In this document: positions 57,736 to 64,000 of the stretch, in pieces
How positions within the stretch are numbered: the first letter of the stretch is position 1
How the letters are laid out: each line of letters opens with the position of its first letter
Assembly: GCF_030811475.1 (NCBI RefSeq)
Contig: NZ_JAUSQV010000001.1
Coordinates: 682,001-746,000 of the forward strand
Reading direction: 5' to 3'
From: Nakamurella flavida
Lineage (GTDB): Bacteria > Actinomycetota > Actinomycetes > Mycobacteriales > Nakamurellaceae
DNA length: 64,000 nucleotides
Program-made: the position numbers and the translations under genes
The notes under the pieces: generated by a model
What the model saw: only the letters and a program-made list of their open reading frames with translations
The model's database searches: none
Told to the model about the DNA's origin: nothing

Positions 57736-58455
57736 TCAGGCGACCCCGAGGTAGGCCTCCTTGATCGCCGGGTCGGCCAGCAGCTGCTTGCCGGGCCCGG
57801 ACTTGACCACCTCCCCGGTCTCCAGGATGTACGCCCGGTCGGAGCGGGACAGCGCCTGCTGGGCGTTCTGCTCGACCAACAGGATGGTGGTGCCCAGGGC
57901 GTTGATGTCCGAGATGATCCGGAAGATCTGCTGGATGATCATCGGCGCCAGGCCCATCGACGGTTCGTCCAGCAGCAGCAGGCGCGGTCGGGCCATCAGC
58001 GCCCGGCCGATGGCGACCATCTGCTGCTCTCCGCCGGACATGGTGCCGCCGACCTGCGAGCGCCGCTCGGCCAGCCGCGGGAACAGCTCGAACACCCGGT
58101 CCAGCGTCTCCTGGTAGGCGGCCTTGGACTCGAACTTCCGCGCGTAGTGCCCCATGTCCAAGTTCTCCTGGACGGTCATGCCCGGGAACACCCCCCGCCC
58201 CTCGGGGGCCTGGACGATGCCGGTCAGCACGCGGACGTGCGCCTTCATCTTCGTGATGTCCTCGCCGTCGAACAGGATCGTGCCCCGGGTCAGCGGGCGC
58301 ACCCCCGAGATGGCGCGCATGGTGGTCGTCTTGCCGGCGCCGTTGGCACCGATCAGGGTGACCAGCTCGCCCTCCTCGACGGTCAGCGAGATGCCGTGCA
58401 GCGCCTCGATCCGGCCGTAGCCGACGACCATGTCCTTGATCTCAAGCAGAGGCAT
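57736..58455 (-). CDS. livF: Branched-chain amino-acid ABC transporter ATPase LivF
   Basis: LivF is one of the two ATPases of the high-affinity branched-chain amino-acid importer. In 239 residues, Walker A GANGAGKTT is at 36-44. GIVQAPEGRGVFPGMTVQENLDMG is the LivF-specific region, MSGGEQQMVAIGRAL is the signature, and LLLLDEPSMGLAP is Walker B. The gene overlaps the end of livG by 14 bases. It is followed after one base by the membrane protein gene. Confidence 0.95.
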   Translation of the reverse strand: MPLLEIKDMVVGYGRIEALHGISLTVEEGELVTLIGANGAGKTTTMRAISGVRPLTRGTILFDGEDITKMKAHVRVLTGIVQAPEGRGVFPGMTVQENLDMGHYARKFESKAAYQETLDRVFELFPRLAERRSQVGGTMSGGEQQMVAIGRALMARPRLLLLDEPSMGLAPMIIQQIFRIISDINALGTTILLVEQNAQQALSRSDRAYILETGEVVKSGPGKQLLADPAIKEAYLGVA

Positions 58456-59430
58456 CGTCGGGCACTCCCAGGTAGGCGGCGATGACCGCCGGGTTGTCGC
58501 GGATCTCCGCGGGGGCACCCTCGGCAATCTTCTTGCCGAACTCGAGCACCACGATGCGGTCGGTGACGCCCATGACCAGGCGCATGTCGTGCTCGATGAG
58601 CAGGACGGTGTACCCGTCGTCACGGATCTTGCGGATCAGGTCCATCAGCGCGGCCTTCTCGGCCGGGTTGAAGCCGGCCGCCGGCTCGTCCAGGCACAGC
58701 AGCTTGGGCTCGGTGGCCAGCGCCCGGGCGATCTCCAGCCGACGCTGGTCGCCGTAGGGCAGGTTGCGGGCCTTCTCGGTGGCCCGGCCCCCCACGCCGA
58801 CGAACTCGAGCAGTGCCATGCTGCGCTCGATGGCGTCCTTCTCCTCCCGGCGGTGCCGGGAGGAGCGGAACAGCGCCCCGGGAACGGACGTCCTGTGGCG
58901 CGCGTCGGTGCCGACGACGACGTTCTCCAGTGCGGTCATCTCGCTGAACAGCCGGATGTTCTGGAACGTCCGAGCGATGCCGCGGCGGGTGATCTGGTTG
59001 CGCTTGAGCGCCCCCAGCGGCCGCCCGTCGAAGATCACGTCGCCCGAGGTCGGCTTGTACACACCGGTCATCGCGTTGAAGCAGGTGGTCTTGCCGGCGC
59101 CGTTCGGCCCGATCAGGCCGAGGATCTCGCCACGGCGGATCTCGAAGGTCACCGCGTCGAGCGCGGTGAGGCCACCGAACTTCATGGTGACGTCCTTCAT
59201 CTGCAGCAGGTCGGCCCCGACGTCGGTGGCGATGGCCCGGGTGGGGGCGACCATCTCGGCGACCACCTCCGGGTCGGCCAGCTGCGGGTTGACCTCGGCC
59301 ACGTCGACGATGACTGGCTCCTCGGTCACCCCACCGGGCAGATCCTTGTCGGAGCTGACGAACTCGGCGTTCTCGTCGGCGCGGTTCTGCTCGCCGTGAT
59401 CCGATCCGGCCCGCAGGCCGCCGGGATCGC

Positions 59431-59434
<4 letters not shown>
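58442..59434 (-). CDS. livG: Branched-chain amino-acid ABC transporter ATPase LivG, with N-terminal extension
   Basis: LivG is the second ATPase of the importer, with 330 residues. Walker A GPNGAGKTT is at 109-117. RRGIARTFQNIRLFSEMTALENV is the LivG-typical Q-loop region, and LLCLDEPAAGFNP is Walker B. About 75 residues precede the usual start of the domain (LLQMKDVTMKFGG). They are rich in Asp and Glu and have no known fold. The start is supported by the ATGA overlap with livM; an internal ATG at residue 61 would give a shorter protein nearer the family length. Confidence 0.93.
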
Positions 59435-60647
<1,213 letters not shown>

Positions 60648-60651
<4 letters not shown>

Positions 60652-61688
60652 GCGCGTGCCCTTCCGAGAGTCTCACCGAGGATGCCGGTGGGCCGGAACA
60701 TCAGGACGAGGATCAGCAGGACGAAGGCGACGACGTCGCGCCAGGCCGTGCCGAAGAGGATCTGGCCGTAGTTCTCCATGACCCCCAGCAGCAGACCACC
60801 GATCAGCGCACCACGCAGGTTGCCGATGCCACCGAGCACCGCGGCGCAGAACGCCTTGATGCCCAGGATGAAGCCGCCCGAGTAGATGATGCCGTTGGGG
60901 ACCCGCAGGGTGTACAGGAGCGCGGCAGCACCGGCGAGCATGCCGCCGATGAGGAAGGTCAGCATGATGACGCGCTCACGGGAGACGCCCATCAAGGTGG
61001 CCGTGGTCGGGTCCTGCGCGACGGCGCGGATGCCGCGGCCGAACTTGGTGCGGTTGACGAACAGGTCGGTGGCCAGGGCCAGCACCAGTGCCGAGATCAC
61101 GATGATCAGCGTGACGTTGGTGACCGAGGCGCCGAAGATCGTGAACTGCTCCTTCTGCTCCACCAGCCGGATCGGCTGCTGGGCGTTGACGCCGCCCAGT
61201 TCGTCGCCGGTGAGCTTGGGCAGGACGAAGTGCACGAACTCCTGCAGCACGAACGACGCCCCGATCGCGGTGATGAGGAAGACCAGCGACGGGGCGTTGC
61301 GCTTGCGGAGCGGGCGGTAGGCGATGCGCTCCAACCCGACGGCGGCACCGCCGGAGATCAGCATGCCCACCACCAGGGCGAGGATCAGATAGACGATCGT
61401 CAGCAGGGCGCCCTCGGAATAGGCGTTGCCGGCCGGGCTGAAGCCCAACATCATCAGCGCCGCGTACTGGCCGAACATGCCCAGCATGAAGATCTCCGAG
61501 TGCGCGAAGTTGATCAACCGCAGGACGCCGTAGACCAGCGTGTACCCCACCGCCACCAGCGCGTAGACCGCCCCGTAGGCCAGTCCCTCGATCGTCAACT
61601 GCCAGAAGTTCGCACCGAGCGCCTCGATGTTGAAGTTGATGGCCGGGGCGCTGAGGTAGTCAGCTCCCAGGGCCAGCAGTGTGCTCAT
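60648..61688 (-). CDS. livH: Branched-chain amino-acid ABC transporter permease LivH
   Basis: LivH is the second permease, with 346 residues and about eight hydrophobic segments. GLAYGAVYALVAVGYTLVYGVLRLINFAHSEIFMLG is the LivH N-terminal signature (read in two parts, about residues 34-69). AVLGGIGNLRGALIGGLLLGVMENYG is the conserved EAA-like region. An AGGAG site lies before the ATG. It is the first gene after the livK terminator, so it may depend on readthrough or on its own promoter. Confidence 0.95.
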
Positions 61689-61821
61689 CCTGCTCCTTCA
61701 CGCCGACGCCCGGCGATCGCTGGAAAACCTGGTGGGACCGACCGCCGGAACTCGGCGGTGGGGCGGCGGCGGCCGGAGGGCCGCGGCGGGTCCGCACGGC
61801 CGTCCGACCGTGCACAGACCG

Positions 61822-61863
61822 GACGCGGCCGGGGGCTCGTGGTGCCGAGCCCCCGGCCGCGTC
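61822..61863 (-). terminator. Hairpin between livK and livH
   Basis: A perfect 18-bp stem (61822-61839 with 61846-61863) has a 6-nt loop. It begins 37 nt after the livK stop. Such an attenuating hairpin between binding-protein and permease genes is a common way to make excess binding protein. Confidence 0.85.
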
Positions 61864-61899
61864 GTACCCGTGACGTGGACGCCGCGGGAGGTGGTCGGG

Positions 61900-63195
61900 T
61901 CAGCCGACCTTGTAGATCCAGATCAACGAGGAAGCGAGCTCGCCGGTGGAGTCCCACTTGTACTCGCGGGCCAGGCCCTGGCCCGTGTAGTTCTTCACGT
62001 AGTCGATCAGCCCGGCGCGATCGGTGACGCCGGAGTCGATCCCGGTCAGCATGATCGTGGCGAGGTCGTAGCCCTCGGTGGAGTAGACGCCGGGAGCGGA
62101 CCCGTTCAGGGCCGTGTACTCGGCGGCGAACTCCTCGGGAGCCGGGCCACAGGGGCAGGACAGGATGGCGCCCTCGGCGGAGGACCCGGCCTGCTCGACG
62201 AACTGCGGATCGTTGGTGCCGTCCGCGGAGACGAACGCGGCGGTCACGCCGTTCTCCCGCAGCTGCTGCACGAACGGTGCGGCCTCCGCGTAGTAGCCCG
62301 CGTAGAACACCGCGTCGGGCTGAGCGCTGTTGATCAGCGAAGCGGTGGCGGAGAAGTCCTTGTCGCCGGTCTTGACGTCGGCGGCGCAGGACGAGTCGGC
62401 CACGTCACCGAGGCCGGTGGTGATCTCCTCGGCCAGGCCGACGCCGTAGTCGGAGTTGTCCTTGACGACGCAGACCTTCTTGTAGCCGGCGGCGTTCACC
62501 AGGTACTTGGCGACCGCGGGGCCCTGGACGGCGTCGTTGGCCAGACCGCGGAAGAAGTTGGTCCAGCCGTTCTTCGTCAGGTCCGGGTTGGTCGCCGAGG
62601 CGGTCAGCGAGAGCAGACCGGCCTGGCTGAAGATCGGGCCGACGGCCTTGGTCTCACCGGAGAACGCCGGGCCGAGGAGGCCGATGACCGACGCGTCGTT
62701 GACGATCTGCGGCGCGACCTGGGTGGCCTTCTGCGGATCGCCCTCGGTGTCGAACTGCTTGACGGTGACCTGGCAGTTCGGGTTGGCCTTGTTGTGCTTG
62801 TCGATCGCGACGTTCGCGCCGTACAGGATGTTCAGGCCCAGGGCCGCGTTCGGGCCGGTGAGGGCACCCGCCATGGCGATGGAGGTGCCGGCCGGGCAGG
62901 TGGCCGAGCCGTCGCCGGCCGGATCCACGGCGGTGGTACCGGTGCTGACCGGGACCTCCTTGCCGTCGATGTCGATCTGCACCTCGGGGTTGATGGCCAG
63001 GTCACCGCTGGGGGCCGCGCTGCTGGAGCCGGATGCCGACCCGCTGGCCGACCCGCTCGCGCTCGCGGGGGAGGAGCCGGCCGCGGACGTCGTCCCGGCT
63101 GCCCCCCCGGTCGTGGACTTGCTGCCACAGGCGGACACCGTCAGCGTGGCCGCAGCCACGAGGACGAGAGCCGCTCGCATCGATCGACGATGCAC
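61900..63195 (-). CDS. livK: Branched-chain amino-acid binding lipoprotein LivK
   Basis: LivK is the extracellular substrate-binding lipoprotein, with 431 residues. The signal peptide ends in LTVSACG, so Cys23 is lipidated. A linker of about 40 residues rich in Ser, Ala and Gly follows. The Leu/Ile/Val-binding fold then starts at about residue 90 (IAMAGALTGPNAALGLNILYGANVAI). DNSDYGVGLAEE and FYAGYYAEAAPFVQQL are family segments. GGAGG five bases before a GTG decides the start at 63195. The ATG 15 bases later is too far from that site. Extra cysteines (CPAG, NCQV, KVCV, SSCA, LSCPCG) suggest disulfides. Confidence 0.95.
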   Translation of the reverse strand: MHRRSMRAALVLVAAATLTVSACGSKSTTGGAAGTTSAAGSSPASASGSASGSASGSSSAAPSGDLAINPEVQIDIDGKEVPVSTGTTAVDPAGDGSATCPAGTSIAMAGALTGPNAALGLNILYGANVAIDKHNKANPNCQVTVKQFDTEGDPQKATQVAPQIVNDASVIGLLGPAFSGETKAVGPIFSQAGLLSLTASATNPDLTKNGWTNFFRGLANDAVQGPAVAKYLVNAAGYKKVCVVKDNSDYGVGLAEEITTGLGDVADSSCAADVKTGDKDFSATASLINSAQPDAVFYAGYYAEAAPFVQQLRENGVTAAFVSADGTNDPQFVEQAGSSAEGAILSCPCGPAPEEFAAEYTALNGSAPGVYSTEGYDLATIMLTGIDSGVTDRAGLIDYVKNYTGQGLAREYKWDSTGELASSLIWIYKVG

Positions 63196-63379
63196 GTGCA
63201 CCTCCGGTATTAGGACGTTCCACCCGTACGACGGGCCGCCGGCAGCGCCACTCGCGCCAGCACGCCGGGAACCTAACCCACCCGCTCGCACGTTGGGGAG
63301 CCCGCCATGCGCTCGTAACCCAATCGCGACACGGGAAACCTTTCGGTCATCCGGGGGAATGCCGGGACGCGCAGACGGG

Positions 63380-63413
63380 AACACCCGCACCGGAGAGATC
63401 CGGTGCGGGTGTT
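63380..63413 (-). terminator. Terminator of the ANTAR regulator gene
   Basis: A 15-bp stem (63380-63394 with 63399-63413) with loop GAGA begins 33 nt beyond the regulator stop codon on the minus strand. It separates the regulator from the livK promoter region. Confidence 0.85.
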
Positions 63414-63446
63414 TCGTCCTGTGCGGCGGCGGACCGCCGACATGGT

Positions 63447-64000
63447 TCAGCTCTTCGCGGCCAGGCCCTCGAGGACGGCGGTGGCCACGGCCTGCATCGA
63501 GGTCCGGCGGTCCATCGCGGTGCGCTGGATCCAGCGGAAGGCCTCGGGCTCGGTCATCTTCTGGTGCGTCATCAGCAGGCCCTTGGCGCGGTCGATGATC
63601 TTGCGCGCCTCCAGCCGCTGGGTGATGTCGGCGACCTCCTCGCGGAGCGCGGCCGTCTCGGCGTAGCGCGCCACGGCCAGTTCGATCGCCGGCAGCAGAT
63701 CGGACTTGGAGAACGGCTTGACCAGGTAGGCCATCGCACCCGCGTCCCGGGCCCGCTCGATCAGATCCCGCTGGGAGAACGCAGTCAGGATGACCACGGG
63801 CGCGATCTGGGCGGTGACGATCTCCGCAGCGGCGTCGATCCCGTCCTTCTTGGGCATTTTGACGTCGAGGATGACCAGGTCGGGGCGCAGTTCCTGGGCG
63901 AGCGCGACCGCCTGCTCGCCGTCGCCGGCCTCACCCACGACCTCGAAGCCTTCCTCGGTCAGCATCTCGGCGAGGTCGAGCCGGATCAGCGCTTCGTCCT
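63447..64000 (-). CDS. pdtaR: Response regulator with ANTAR RNA-binding domain, N-terminus cut by window edge
   Basis: About 184 residues are visible; the first 10-20 lie past the right edge (the frame stays open with DEALIRLDLAEML). The receiver domain has the phospho-acceptor Asp in LVILDVKMP, Thr/Ser in VILTAFS and Lys in YLVKPFS. The C-terminal ANTAR helices are EARKIIDRAKGLLMTHQKMTEPEAFRWIQRTA. Like PdtaR of mycobacteria (Rv1626) it should bind nascent RNA hairpins and prevent termination when phosphorylated. It lies near polA in both. The internal ATG (at 63965) would cut into the receiver fold and is not the start. Confidence 0.93.
   Translation of the reverse strand, partial: DEALIRLDLAEMLTEEGFEVVGEAGDGEQAVALAQELRPDLVILDVKMPKKDGIDAAAEIVTAQIAPVVILTAFSQRDLIERARDAGAMAYLVKPFSKSDLLPAIELAVARYAETAALREEVADITQRLEARKIIDRAKGLLMTHQKMTEPEAFRWIQRTAMDRRTSMQAVATAVLEGLAAKS

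Overview
The window is high-GC DNA with dense coding, many GTG starts and many 4-nt ATGA/GTGA stop-start overlaps, which points to an actinobacterium. The right half (about 42.7-64 kb, with uvrA at 19-22.5 kb) follows a gene order known from mycobacteria and Streptomyces: pdtaR-type ANTAR regulator, liv branched-chain amino-acid ABC operon, polA, rpsA, a coaE fused to a GrpB-like domain, uvrB, an MBL-fold hydrolase and uvrA. PolA appears to lack proofreading residues, as in mycobacteria. A lineage near Nakamurella/Frankineae is plausible, but I cannot prove it from the window.

Region 1 (1-14.1 kb) is a sugar or polyol catabolic island. It holds the ATPase and truncated permease of a ribose-type ABC importer, a zinc polyol dehydrogenase, an FGGY kinase, a LacD/YihT-like class I aldolase, a HAD sugar phosphatase, a Gfo/Idh/MocA oxidoreductase, a DhnA-type aldolase, a PfkB kinase, a mannose-6-phosphate-isomerase-like protein, a small P-loop kinase and three LacI regulators. 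Operators of the form TGnCAnCGnTGnCA (one as AGACAACGTTGTCT) lie in each divergent promoter region. The substrate is not determined.

Region 2 (14.1-24.4 kb) has small accessory genes, a divergent MFS transporter/XRE regulator pair, a Gdx-type SMR exporter behind what reads as a guanidine-III riboswitch, uvrA, a second Gfo/Idh enzyme and an MBL-fold hydrolase.

Region 3 (24.4-34.1 kb) is a second carbohydrate island. A leftward operon carries a Gfo/Idh enzyme, a zinc dehydrogenase and a gluconokinase-like FGGY kinase. A leftward MocR-ROK pair faces a rightward four-gene operon whose genes all overlap: a 6-phosphogluconate-dehydrogenase-like enzyme with an active-site Glu replaced by Gln, a PHI-type SIS isomerase, a PEP-hydrolase-like TIM barrel and a shikimate-dehydrogenase-like protein. 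Together these suggest oxidation of a sugar to an acid, phosphorylation, oxidative decarboxylation and isomerisation. This is the best candidate in the window for an undescribed pathway.

Region 4 (34.1-42.7 kb) holds an Ntn amidase, an S9 peptidase, a membrane protein that fuses an extracytoplasmic alpha/beta-hydrolase to an ABC ATPase with its own ABC-2 permease, a DinB/MDMPI-like protein and a VOC protein.

Region 5 (42.7-64 kb) is the conserved backbone: uvrB, coaE-grpB, a lipoprotein, rpsA, a methyltransferase, a nucleoside salvage pair (udp-add), polA, a thioesterase, a decapeptide-repeat protein, a hydrolase and a membrane protein trailing the liv operon, livFGMHK and pdtaR. I saw no tRNA, rRNA, CRISPR array, transposase or integrase.
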